From Chloroflexota bacterium (lineage in GTDB: Bacteria > Chloroflexota > Limnocylindria > Limnocylindrales > CSP1-4), in the NCBI GenBank assembly GCA_015661135.1, contig JACVXW010000043.1:1-28320 (forward strand): a DNA stretch of 28,320 bases. Direction: 5' to 3'. Every line of letters starts with the position of its first letter. The stretch's first letter is position 1. This document shows positions 16,829 through 24,788 of this stretch, piece after piece. Below the pieces are notes generated by a model. It saw only the letters and a list, made by a program, of their open reading frames with translations. It did no database searches and had not been told where the DNA came from. The translations under genes and the position numbers were made by a program.

Positions 16829-17845
16829 TCAGACGCCCCAGGTCAGCGAGCAGCAGTACTCGTAGAAGTTCGGCTCCAGGCCGCTCGCCGTGGCGTACTC
16901 CACGATCCCCTCGGCCGGGAAGGCGATCCCGTTGAGGCCCATGTCGATCGCGGCCCGGTCCAGCTGGAGCTTCATCTCACCACCCGGACGGGCGCATCCC
17001 AGCATCACCCGCGTCGAGGGCATCGCGAGGCGGGCGGTCCGGAAGAACGCCGTGGTCTCCTCGATCGGCGGCGGGGCTAGGTTCGCCATCGGCGTGCCGA
17101 AGACCGGCATCAGGACGACGAGGATGAGCGCGGAGACCGGGTACTTCGCGATGATGTCGAGCGCGCGCTGCTCGCCGAGGAGGCGCCCGAAGTGCAACCC
17201 GACGACGATGTGCGGGAGGGTCATCAGGCCGTGGCGGGTCAGGCGCTCGAGGGACTCCTCGAAGTCGTCCACCGTCGCCTCGAGGTGGTAGACCTCGTCG
17301 ATCGTTTCGTCCGCCCCCATGATGTCGATCATCGCGCCGTCGATCCCGGCCCAGGCGAGGCCGGCCGCGGTCTCCTCGCTCACGAGCCCGGTGTGGCAGA
17401 TGATCTTCATCCCCAGCTCGTCCTTGATCCGCTTCATGTGCTCGACGTGCTTGAGCAGCGGGACCTGGCCGTTCTTCATCGAGCCGCCGCTGACGAGGAC
17501 CCCCTTCGTGCCACCCTGCTGGAGCTCGGCGCACAGCTCGTAGAGGTTCTTGGCAGCCTGGAGGCTGATCATCGGGTTGAGGACCTTGGCCACGCAGTGT
17601 TCGCACTGGAGGGCGCAGGCATCGCCGGTCACGCTGATCGGGAGCCAGGCGCGCGGGTTCGTCTGCTCGAAGGCGCTCGTCCGGTAGCGCTTCAGGCCCG
17701 GAGCATGGAAGTTGACCTGGTCGGGGAAGTGCTGCTGGCGGAGGAGGAAGGCATCCGTACGTTCCGCGGGTGGCGAGACCTGGACGACCGGCGGAGCGGG
17801 CAGCGCCGCGTACCCGGTCGCGAGGACCGGGAGGGCCGTGCTCAT
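16829..17845 (-). CDS. Radical SAM enzyme, second LipS-type lipoyl synthase candidate
   Basis: A 338-residue radical SAM enzyme with CxxxCxxC at C77, C81 and C84 (CALQCEHC). Upstream is the NFHAPGLKRYRTSAF segment seen in uncharacterised biotin synthase homologues. The barrel is normal: VLVSGGSMKNGQVPLLKH, ICHTGLVSEE, GAMIDIMGADETI, and HIVVGLHFGRLLGE. Late cysteines (GCARPGG and YEYCCSL) could bind an auxiliary cluster. Its start overlaps the gcvH-like stop (ATGA), so both are co-translated. Together with the other radical SAM protein it fits the LipS1/LipS2 pair that inserts two sulfurs into carrier-bound octanoate. A biotin synthase role is less likely because no biotin genes are near. The assignment rests on cluster content and family resemblance. 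Confidence 0.8.
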   Translation of the reverse strand: MSTALPVLATGYAALPAPPVVQVSPPAERTDAFLLRQQHFPDQVNFHAPGLKRYRTSAFEQTNPRAWLPISVTGDACALQCEHCVAKVLNPMISLQAAKNLYELCAELQQGGTKGVLVSGGSMKNGQVPLLKHVEHMKRIKDELGMKIICHTGLVSEETAAGLAWAGIDGAMIDIMGADETIDEVYHLEATVDDFEESLERLTRHGLMTLPHIVVGLHFGRLLGEQRALDIIAKYPVSALILVVLMPVFGTPMANLAPPPIEETTAFFRTARLAMPSTRVMLGCARPGGEMKLQLDRAAIDMGLNGIAFPAEGIVEYATASGLEPNFYEYCCSLTWGV

Positions 17846-18285
17846 TCGGCGAGCACGCCCTTCAGGCGGAACGCGCGAACGCGCTCGGCATGCCAGAGGG
17901 CGATCTCGTCCGGCTCGCGGACCAGGTGGTCCAGGGTCTCGCCGGCGGCGGGCTCGATCTCCACCAGCCAGCCGGCTTCGAGCGGATCCGTGTTCACCAG
18001 CCGAGGCGTGTCCAGGACGGCCCGGTTGACGGCCCGGATCGTGCCGGCCACGGGGCTGAGAATCGGACCGACGTACTTGCCGGCCTCCGTGCTACCCATC
18101 TCGTCACCGCGGCCCACGACCGTGCCCGGGGCGGCCAGTTGGAGGAAGGCCATGTCGCCGTTCACTTCCTGGGCCAGCTCGTCCAGCCCGATCCGGAGGA
18201 CGCCGCCGCGGTCCTGCACCCAGAGGTTTGTCTCGCGCTCATAGGCGCGGTCCACGGGCACCCGGTACTGCCGCGCCACCGTCAT
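17842..18285 (-). CDS. GcvH-like lipoyl carrier protein
   Basis: A 147-residue lipoyl-domain protein resembling glycine cleavage H protein (LWVQDRGGVLRIGLDELAQE, then the hairpin around the modified lysine, then LSPVAGTIRAVN and DPLEAGWLVEIEP). The lipoylation site is K70 in GSTEAGKYVGPILSPV. Canonical H proteins have ESVKA at this turn, so this is a divergent type, like the dedicated lipoate-binding or assembly carriers found next to lipoate genes. No gcvT or gcvP is in the window. It leads the radical SAM/lplA genes with an ATGA overlap, so it is probably the scaffold on which lipoate is built. ATG 18285 follows GAAGGGG at about ten bases. Confidence 0.88.
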   Translation of the reverse strand: MTVARQYRVPVDRAYERETNLWVQDRGGVLRIGLDELAQEVNGDMAFLQLAAPGTVVGRGDEMGSTEAGKYVGPILSPVAGTIRAVNRAVLDTPRLVNTDPLEAGWLVEIEPAAGETLDHLVREPDEIALWHAERVRAFRLKGVLAE

Positions 18286-18332
18286 GACTCAGTTGCCCCT
18301 TCGATCAGGTCGGGACCCGTCAACGCCGCACC

Positions 18333-19412
18333 TCATCCGTCCGGTCGAGCGGCGATCGCGAGCAGCCCCGCGAGCCGATTCGCATCCGCCGCGGGTACTG
18401 TACTCGCAAGCCGCTCCGCGAGATCGACCGCACCACCGTTCGTCCCGGGCAGGCTTCCTTCGAGGGCCCGGAGTGGAGCGTCGACGTCCGCTGCTCCGCC
18501 GATGCGGGCAAACCGGATCGCCTCGAGGACGCCTCCGTCGGCCGACATGTAGACGCGGATGGGCTGGTCGCCGGACGCCCAGTCGAAGAAGGCGTCCCAG
18601 CGCCCGGCCCGGATCTTCACCCGCCGAACCGGCGTCGCAGCGTGGGCCGCGGGTCGTTCATAGCCTTCCCGATGGAGCCACTCTGACGACTCCAGCCGCC
18701 GTTCCGTCGTCCGGATCTGGTCCAGCTCCCGATCGGAGAGTCGGCCGGGCACCAGCGGCTCTCCCGCCCAGGCCGCGTACGCCTTCACAAGCTCCGTGGC
18801 CACCCGGGCGTAGGAGGGCTTGCTGCCCAGCTCACCCTGGATCGAGGTCACCCAGCGGCGCATGCTCGTCTCCACCCAGGTGCGGGCGGTGTCGTCCGGC
18901 AGCTGCATGATCCCCGCCATGGACGCATGGTCGAGGTCGCGGATCACGTTGCCGACGACGACGACGGCGTTGCCGATCGTCGCCATGCCGGTGCCGCTGA
19001 GCTTCCGGCCATCAACCGCGAGGTCGTTGACCCCCATCAGCTCGGCCGGCACCCCGAGCGCCCAGTAGGCGACGGCGGCCGGACCAAGGAACTCGGCGTA
19101 GGCGTTGGCGACCGAGGTTCGGGCGCGGCGCTCCTGGAGGATCAGCTGGAAGAAGACCTGGTCGGCATCCAGGTAGACCGTCCCGCCGCCGACGCGTCGC
19201 CGATAGACGGGCAGGCCCCGCTCCCGGCAGAACGCGGTGTCCACGTCCGTGTCGAGGTCGCGGTGGAAGCCCAGGGACACGTACGGGTTCGTGGGGTGGA
19301 GGATCGCGAGGGTGTCCATCGCACCCTCGGAGATGCTCTCGCCCAATGCGTGGTAGACGGCCTGCGAGCGAAGACCGCTGACCCCACCGAGGTCCAGCAA
19401 CCGCAGGCGCAT
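18333..19412 (-). CDS. Second lipoate-protein ligase / octanoyltransferase family protein
   Basis: A 359-residue protein of the LplA/LipM superfamily: HPTNPYVSLGFHRDLD, VYRRRVGGGTVYLD (about 69-82), MGVNDLAVDGRKLSGTG with the catalytic-type lysine at 137, and VVVVGNVIRDLD. The C-terminal hundred residues (after SSEWLHREGYERP) look like an accessory domain and differ from the LplB part of its neighbour. It could move octanoyl groups onto the carrier, transfer lipoate to dehydrogenases, or be a second ligase; I cannot tell these apart. The start at MRLRLL is set by AGGAGGG nine bases upstream. It is the first gene of the minus-strand lipoate cluster, 47 bases before gcvH. Confidence 0.83.
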   Translation of the reverse strand: MRLRLLDLGGVSGLRSQAVYHALGESISEGAMDTLAILHPTNPYVSLGFHRDLDTDVDTAFCRERGLPVYRRRVGGGTVYLDADQVFFQLILQERRARTSVANAYAEFLGPAAVAYWALGVPAELMGVNDLAVDGRKLSGTGMATIGNAVVVVGNVIRDLDHASMAGIMQLPDDTARTWVETSMRRWVTSIQGELGSKPSYARVATELVKAYAAWAGEPLVPGRLSDRELDQIRTTERRLESSEWLHREGYERPAAHAATPVRRVKIRAGRWDAFFDWASGDQPIRVYMSADGGVLEAIRFARIGGAADVDAPLRALEGSLPGTNGGAVDLAERLASTVPAADANRLAGLLAIAARPDG

Positions 19413-19569
19413 CGCCGGGTGCCCTCCTGCGCATGCTTGCCGTCCGGCTCGCTCGGTCCGGCAGCGTAGCACCGCAGGCGCCCGGCGCCGAGGACCCAAC
19501 CCTGTCGCGGCCCGGACTCTCCGGCGCGGCCGGCAGGCGACCGCGGCCCGACGGTGGCAATGTTGGCCC

Positions 19570-20601
19570 GTGAAGGCAGCCGTGTTCCACCGACGGGGCG
19601 GGCCCGAGGCGCTGGTCTACGAGGACGTCGCGGACCCCGAGCCCGGGCCGGACGAGGTCCTCGTCCGCGTCCGCGCCTGCGGCGTCAACCACATGGACAT
19701 CTACGTCCGCGAAGGCAGCCACGGGATGAAGGCGCCGCTGCCCCACATCGGTGGGCTTGAATCGGTCGGCGAGGTGGCCGCCACGGGCTCCGCCGTCGCC
19801 GACTGGGAGATCGGGGCGCGCGTGCTCGTCCTCTCCTTCACCGCCGACGGGACGTGCGAGTCATGCCGGAGCGGTCGCGACAACCTGTGCGCCGCTCGCC
19901 AGATCATCGGCGTGAACCGCGACGGCGGGTTCGCCGAGTACGTGGCGGTACCCGGTTCCGCGCTCCTGCGCATCCCGGACCACATCCCGTTCGTCGACGC
20001 GGCGGCGCTCCAGGGATCCTTCGGGACGGCCTGGCACATGCTGGTGGATCGGGCCCGGCTGCAGCCCGGTGAGACGGTCCTGGTCCTGGCGGCCGGTTCT
20101 GGTGTCGGCAGCGCGGCGGTGCAACTGGCGCGGCACCTGGGTTGCACCGTGATTGCCACCGCTGGGTCGGAGGAGAAACGGACCCTGGCACTCGCGCTTG
20201 GGGCGCAGCACGTCCTCCCGACCGCCGGACACTTCGACCGGGAGGTCCTGCGCCTGACCGGAGGGCGCGGCGCGGACGTCGTCGCGGAGCACATCGGCCC
20301 GGACACCTGGACGAAGAGCGTGGCCAGTCTTCGGATCGGCGGGCGGCTCGTGACCTGCGGTGGGTCGTCGGGGCGCATGGCGGCGACCGATCTCTGGAGC
20401 GTCTTCTGGAAGGAACTGACGGTGCTCGGTTCGATGGGCGTGACCCGGGCCGACATGGTCCATGTCCTCGGGCTCGTCGGTGACGGTGCGGTCAGCCCGG
20501 TGATCGACCGCACGTTCCCGCTCAGCGCGACGCGCGAGGCCCAGGTCTACCTGGCGGAGCGCCGGGCGTTCGGCAAGGTGGTCATCGTCCCGGAGGAGTA
20601 G
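19570..20601 (+). CDS. Zinc-type MDR alcohol dehydrogenase / quinone oxidoreductase
   Basis: A 343-residue medium-chain dehydrogenase. Signatures are VRVRACGVNHMD with the catalytic-zinc cysteine position, GGLESVGEV, the structural-zinc loop GTCESCRSGRDNLC (three cysteines; the usual first one is not seen), and the nucleotide-binding VLVLAAGSGVGSAAVQLARHLG with AGSEEK that favours NADP(H). The LLRIPDHIPFVDAAAL and AFGKVVIVPEE ends are typical. The substrate is unknown. GTG 19570 has no obvious Shine-Dalgarno; it is chosen because MKAAVFHRRGGPEAL is the family N-terminus. The gene is divergent from the lipoate cluster and converges on cpaF with a five-base gap. Confidence 0.9.
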   Translation: MKAAVFHRRGGPEALVYEDVADPEPGPDEVLVRVRACGVNHMDIYVREGSHGMKAPLPHIGGLESVGEVAATGSAVADWEIGARVLVLSFTADGTCESCRSGRDNLCAARQIIGVNRDGGFAEYVAVPGSALLRIPDHIPFVDAAALQGSFGTAWHMLVDRARLQPGETVLVLAAGSGVGSAAVQLARHLGCTVIATAGSEEKRTLALALGAQHVLPTAGHFDREVLRLTGGRGADVVAEHIGPDTWTKSVASLRIGGRLVTCGGSSGRMAATDLWSVFWKELTVLGSMGVTRADMVHVLGLVGDGAVSPVIDRTFPLSATREAQVYLAERRAFGKVVIVPEE

Positions 20602-20606
20602 CGAAC

Positions 20607-22403
20607 CTACGCCTCGGCGATGACCCCGATCGAGACCCGGAAGCCGGCCCGGCGGTGCGCCGGCGACATCACCGTCCCCTGACCGACCGGCGAGTCGCCG
20701 GGGAACCAGCGGACCCACTCGTCGTTGAAGGCGTCGAACTCGGACGACTCGCGCAGTGCCCAGTTCGCCCAGACCACCTTTTCGAGCGAACTACCCAGGC
20801 CTTCCAGCTTCGCCTGCAGGTTCTTGATGCACTGCCGGGCCTGGTCCTTGATGTCGCCGGCCGTGACCTGCCCCGTGGCGGGGTTGATCGGGCCGATCGC
20901 CGAGACGTAGATCATGCCGCCGGCCGCCACGGCACGGCCTTCGCCGACGCGGGCGTGCGGCGCCGCGGCTGCCTCGGGCGGCGCCCCGATGGACCAGCGG
21001 GCCTTGCCGGGCCGCTGCGGCTTCTTGGGGTCGGCCGGCGGGATTCCGAACTCGCCCTTCGGCAGTTCGAAGCCCGATGTCTTGAAGACGCCCATGAATG
21101 TCGGCCGAACGCCGGTCGCTTTGAGCTCGCCGATCACCTTGCCGTCGACGTAGTCCGTCTGATCGAAAGCGAAGATGTCCTGGGTCAGGATCTCGTCGTC
21201 CTCGATCCCGTAGACCTCGGTGATGTTGACGATCTTGCGCGTGCCGTCCTTGAGCCGCGCAGTGTGGACGATCACGTCCACGGCCGAGGCGATCTGCTCG
21301 CGAATAGCCCGCAGGGGCAGTGCATAGCCGGACATCAGGATCATCGTCTCGAGGCGGCGGAGCATGTCCTGGGTGGTGTTCGCGTGGCCGGTCGAAAGGG
21401 AGCCGTCCTGGCCGGTCATCATCGCCTGGATCATGTCCAGCGCCTCGGCCGAACGACACTCCCCGACGATGATCCGGTCCGGGCGCATGTGGAGGGCGTT
21501 GCGCAACAGGTCGCGGATCGAGATCTCGCCGGTCCCCTCGGAGTTCGCCGGGCGCGCCTCCAGGGTCACGACGTGCTCCTGGCGCAGCTGGAGCTCTGCG
21601 GCGTCCTCCACCGTGACGATCCGCTCGTCCTCCGGAATGAACGACGACAGGACGTTGAGGAACGTCGTCTTGCCCGAGCCGGTCCCGCCGGACACGAAGA
21701 TGTTGAGCCGGGCCCAGACGCAGTGACGGAGGAAGTCGAAGATCTCCGCGCTTGCCGTTCCGAAGCCGACGAGGTCGGCGACCGTGAACGGCTTTGCCGC
21801 GAACTTCCGGATCGTGATCACCGGGCCGATGAGCGACAGCGGCGCGATGATCGCATTGACCCGGGACCCGTCCGGAAGCCGGGCGTCAACCCTGGGGCTC
21901 GATTCGTCGATGCGCCGACCGAGCGGCGCGATGATCCGGTCGATGATCCGCTGGACGTGTTCGTCGTTCAGGAAGGTGACGGGCACCCGGAGGATCTTCC
22001 CGCCGCGCTCGATGAACACGTTGTTCGGTCCGTTGACCATGACCTCGGTGATCGTGTCGTCGCGGAGGAGCGGCTCCAGGGGTCCCAGACCGGTGACCTC
22101 GTGGACGACCTCGTCGATCAGCCCGAGGCGCTCGGTGCGCGTCACGGAGAACGAGTGGGCCACGAGGATCCGGTCGATGATCCCGGAGATCGTCTCGCGC
22201 ACCTCGGCCGGGTCAGGAGCATCGAGAAGCGATGCGAACGAGCCGATCACCTGGCGCTGTGCGCGGGCCAGAATATCGGCGAGCAGCGCTTCGCGACCGT
22301 GGGACGCGGGCGTCTTCGCGGGCGCCGGCGGCTCGGCGGGGACCGCCGCGACGGGCGTGTCGGTTCCCTGTCGAGCCTTCTCAACCCGTTGCGACAGGGA
22401 CAT
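20607..22403 (-). CDS. CpaF/TadA-type pilus ATPase fused to a C-terminal RidA domain
   Basis: A 598-residue protein. Residues 40-450 are a complete type II/IV secretion ATPase of the CpaF/TadA (Flp/Tad pilus) kind: LGPLEPLLRDDTITEVMVNG, FVSGGTGSGKTTFLNVLS (Walker A 239-247), RIVTVEDAAELQL, the MRPDRIIVGECRSAEALDM Walker B region and the TGHANT histidine box (about 338-343). After a Pro/Lys-rich linker (451-472) comes a whole RidA/YjgF domain, about 475-598 (GMIYVSAIGPINPATGQV, DQARQCIKNLQAKLEGLGSS, GFRVSIGVIAEA). The RidA catalytic arginine near the C-terminus is not evident, so that part may bind a ligand rather than deaminate imines. ATG 22403 is preceded by GGAGG seven bases upstream; longer open frames have no such site. 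No other tad genes are in the window. Confidence 0.88.
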   Translation of the reverse strand: MSLSQRVEKARQGTDTPVAAVPAEPPAPAKTPASHGREALLADILARAQRQVIGSFASLLDAPDPAEVRETISGIIDRILVAHSFSVTRTERLGLIDEVVHEVTGLGPLEPLLRDDTITEVMVNGPNNVFIERGGKILRVPVTFLNDEHVQRIIDRIIAPLGRRIDESSPRVDARLPDGSRVNAIIAPLSLIGPVITIRKFAAKPFTVADLVGFGTASAEIFDFLRHCVWARLNIFVSGGTGSGKTTFLNVLSSFIPEDERIVTVEDAAELQLRQEHVVTLEARPANSEGTGEISIRDLLRNALHMRPDRIIVGECRSAEALDMIQAMMTGQDGSLSTGHANTTQDMLRRLETMILMSGYALPLRAIREQIASAVDVIVHTARLKDGTRKIVNITEVYGIEDDEILTQDIFAFDQTDYVDGKVIGELKATGVRPTFMGVFKTSGFELPKGEFGIPPADPKKPQRPGKARWSIGAPPEAAAAPHARVGEGRAVAAGGMIYVSAIGPINPATGQVTAGDIKDQARQCIKNLQAKLEGLGSSLEKVVWANWALRESSEFDAFNDEWVRWFPGDSPVGQGTVMSPAHRRAGFRVSIGVIAEA

Positions 22404-23979
22404 GACGCGACCTCCGTCGGGGCTTGCGTCGCAGCCACGAGTGGGCGTTGACCTTCCCCCGTTGACCCAGAGGATACCCCGCCGGGCGACCCCGACCAAC
22501 GCCGCGCCAGCGCAGGGGGCACAATCCCGAGCGAGATCCAGGATCGTGAGCCGGATCGTCATCGGAACGCCCTCCGCCACGGTCGTGGACGAGCCGAAAC
22601 TCGCCCGGACTGCTGTCAGGCTTCGGCGAGCATGCGCCCGTTCCCGTGGGTGCGACTTGCCCGCGGGAACACAACATCGACCTGGCGGTCGAGCCATGCC
22701 TTGGGCGGATCAGGGCTGCCTCGCCCTGGTGGACGACGACTTCCGCCGGACTGGGATGCGAGAGGAAGAGCGGCATCGACTCCGTGAAGCCGTAGGCCCC
22801 GACATCCAGGATCGCCAGGAGATCGCCGACCTCGGGCGTGCCCATGACGGCATGCTGGCTGAACACGTCCAGCCCCGAGCAGAGCGGTCCGGCGACCGTG
22901 ACGGGGCCGAGCCGGCTGCCAGCCAGCGTCGCCGCGCCGGAGACGGCCCGTATTCGGTGCTCCTGCCCCACCAGCGCCGGACGCAACAGATGGTGAACGC
23001 CGCCATCGAGAATGACGATTGTCGATCCATCGATGGTCTTGCGATCGACGGCCGTGGTGAGGTAGGCCCCGGCAGGCCCGACGAGGAACCTCCCCGGCTC
23101 CAGCAGCAGCTTCGCATGGCTCAGCAGGGGGTCGCCCGCCCAGGAACCCGTGATCTCCGTGAGCCCCTGTCCGAGCCCGACGAGGTCAAGCGACTCCTCG
23201 TGCGACTCGTATGGGATGCCGAGCCCGCCACCGGCATCCACGAGCCGGACCGTCGTGCCCACGAGCTGGGCCAGCCGGCGCGCCGCACGGCCGGTGGCTG
23301 CGACGTGTTCCACGAGGGCGCCGGCGTCAAGCACGTTCGACGCGCCGAAGGCGTGCAGGCCCAGCAAATCCAGCCATGGTGAGTCGGCCGCGCGCCGGGC
23401 ACACTGGAGGATGCTGGCTGCGTCCATGCCGAACTTGCCGGCCCCGTCGTCACCGACCAGACGGACGCGCTCGAGCCGGGCGTCCTCGGTGACGGCTGCC
23501 CGTAGCATGATCGGCACCCGGCGACCGACGCGGGCGGCGATCGTTTCGAGACGCACCAGCTCGCCGGGTGATTCCACGGTCACCGCGCGGATTCCAGCCG
23601 CCACGGCTGCCTGGAGTTCATCGTCGCGCTTGCCCGGCCCGGTCATGACGATCCTCCCTGGCTCGATCGAGGCCCGGATGGCGGTTGCGAGTTCCCCGGC
23701 CGACGCGACATCGGCACCCAGCCCGAGTCGACCAAGGTGCGCGACGATCGCCAGCGCTGGGTTCGCCTTTACGGCAAAGGCGAGATCGGCGACCGGCGGC
23801 AGGGCCGATTGGAGAGCTGCAACCTGACGATCGATGACGGTGAGGTCGTACACGAACAGCGGCGATCCAAAGCGCCGTACCAGGTCCTGGGGGTCGGCGC
23901 CACCCAGCCGACCAGCTCGGAGGATCTCGTTGCGGGCCGGCGGCCGTCCCCGTCGCGCTCGCTCGATGGCCAGGCTCAA
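22381..23979 (-). CDS. lysA: Diaminopimelate decarboxylase, with an unusual C-terminal extension
   Basis: This fold-III PLP enzyme decarboxylates meso-diaminopimelate to lysine. Visible are GSPLFVYDL, the PLP lysine in FAVKANPAL, the GADVASAGEL segment, GKFGMD, GLHAFGASN, VDAGGGLGIPY, EPGRFLVGPAGAY, the active-site cysteine in GPLCSGLDVF and GAYGFTESMPLF. Normal sequence ends near EVVVHQGEAALIRP (about 22700). Some 105 further residues are low-complexity, run through the cpaF promoter and end inside cpaF. One frame over, the same DNA reads KAWLDRQVDVV and stops at 22616, so a one- or two-base deletion near 22705 probably removed the true end. The TTG start overlaps the dapD stop (TTGA) and has GAGGAGG seven bases upstream. 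Operon partner of dapD, dapA and dapB. Confidence 0.88.
   Translation of the reverse strand: MSLAIERARRGRPPARNEILRAGRLGGADPQDLVRRFGSPLFVYDLTVIDRQVAALQSALPPVADLAFAVKANPALAIVAHLGRLGLGADVASAGELATAIRASIEPGRIVMTGPGKRDDELQAAVAAGIRAVTVESPGELVRLETIAARVGRRVPIMLRAAVTEDARLERVRLVGDDGAGKFGMDAASILQCARRAADSPWLDLLGLHAFGASNVLDAGALVEHVAATGRAARRLAQLVGTTVRLVDAGGGLGIPYESHEESLDLVGLGQGLTEITGSWAGDPLLSHAKLLLEPGRFLVGPAGAYLTTAVDRKTIDGSTIVILDGGVHHLLRPALVGQEHRIRAVSGAATLAGSRLGPVTVAGPLCSGLDVFSQHAVMGTPEVGDLLAILDVGAYGFTESMPLFLSHPSPAEVVVHQGEAALIRPRHGSTARSMLCSRGQVAPTGTGACSPKPDSSPGEFRLVHDRGGGRSDDDPAHDPGSRSGLCPLRWRGVGRGRPAGYPLGQRGKVNAHSWLRRKPRRRSRHVPVATG
22446..22499 (-). promoter_or_regulatory. cpaF promoter with direct repeats
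   Basis: On the minus strand TTGGTC (22499-22494), a 17-base spacer and TATCCT (22476-22471) form a good sigma70-like promoter. Just downstream, covering the expected start of transcription, are two copies of GGTCAACG (22467-22460 and 22453-22446) spaced 14 bases apart. They could be a regulator site. A leader of about 60 bases follows to the cpaF ATG. The cpaF gene may therefore be transcribed separately from the lysine operon. Confidence 0.5.
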
Positions 23980-24788
23980 CGAAGTGCCTCCTCGACCGCG
24001 ACCCTGATCGACGTGGCTCCGTCACGATCCTTGACGAGGACGGCCGTGGCCAGGCTCAGGCCATGGTCGGCGCCAAACGCGCCGGGCACGGCCCGGGCGC
24101 CCGGCACGACGACGGCACCCGCCGGAACGACGAGCGGCCGCTCCGGTGAACCGTCCAGGACACGCTCGCGGACCAGGTCGTAGAGACGGCTGGTGCCGGT
24201 CAGGGTCACCCCGGCCCCGATCACGGCGCCCCGTCCGACGAGCACCCCTTCAAGGAGGGCGCTGCCCGCCCCGATGAAGGCGTCGTCCTCGACGATGACG
24301 GGCCGAGCACCCGGCGGCTCCAGCACGCCGCCGATCATGACGCCGGCGGCCAGGTGGACTCGGGCGCCGATCTGCGCGCACGAGCCGACGAGGACGTGCG
24401 AGTCGACCATCGCTCCGGCGCCCACGAAGGCGCCGACGTTGACGTACGACGGTGGCATGACCACGACACCGTCGCCGAGGTGGGCACCTCTCCGGATCGC
24501 GGAACCGCCTGGAACGATTCGCCACGGGCCGTCGGCGAGATCCTCTCGTGGAGGGATGGCGGCCCGGTCACGAAAGATCAGCGGGCCGGCCGCCCACGAG
24601 CGGCTGGTCCGATCGGCGAAGCAGGCGAGGATGGCCGCCTTGACGTCCGCCCGGACGCGCCAACCGTCCGGCGCGGTCGGGTCCGGCTCGGCGGCCCGCA
24701 GCCGCCCTGCCTCCAGATCCTCGAGCAGCGTGGCCGGCTCGACGGCCGGCGAAGGCCCTCCGGGTATGGAGGTCGCCTCGGTCGTCAT
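23976..24788 (-). CDS. dapD: Tetrahydrodipicolinate N-succinyltransferase
   Basis: A 270-residue trimeric acyltransferase of the succinylase lysine/diaminopimelate pathway. It transfers succinyl (or acetyl) from CoA to tetrahydrodipicolinate. The N-terminal helical domain (residues 15-75) is followed by a left-handed beta-helix with hexapeptide repeats (IRRGAHLGDGVVVMPPSYVN, VGAFVGAGAMVDSHVLVGS, AQIGARVHLAAGVMIGGVLEP, FIGAGSALLEGVLVGRGAVI). The order matches DapD rather than the DapH type. It overlaps dapA by four bases (ATGA) upstream and lysA (TTGA) downstream. The matching aminotransferase and desuccinylase (dapC, dapE) are not in the window. Confidence 0.93.
   Translation of the reverse strand: MTTEATSIPGGPSPAVEPATLLEDLEAGRLRAAEPDPTAPDGWRVRADVKAAILACFADRTSRSWAAGPLIFRDRAAIPPREDLADGPWRIVPGGSAIRRGAHLGDGVVVMPPSYVNVGAFVGAGAMVDSHVLVGSCAQIGARVHLAAGVMIGGVLEPPGARPVIVEDDAFIGAGSALLEGVLVGRGAVIGAGVTLTGTSRLYDLVRERVLDGSPERPLVVPAGAVVVPGARAVPGAFGADHGLSLATAVLVKDRDGATSIRVAVEEALR

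Noticed and set aside
14622..17845. Biotin synthase assignment for the two radical SAM genes
   Set aside because: Both resemble BioB-related proteins, but the neighbours are lipoate ligases and a lipoyl carrier, with no biotin genes.
20655..23382. Two long plus-strand open frames opposite cpaF and lysA
   Set aside because: They mirror the codon structure of cpaF and lysA and have no recognisable protein features.
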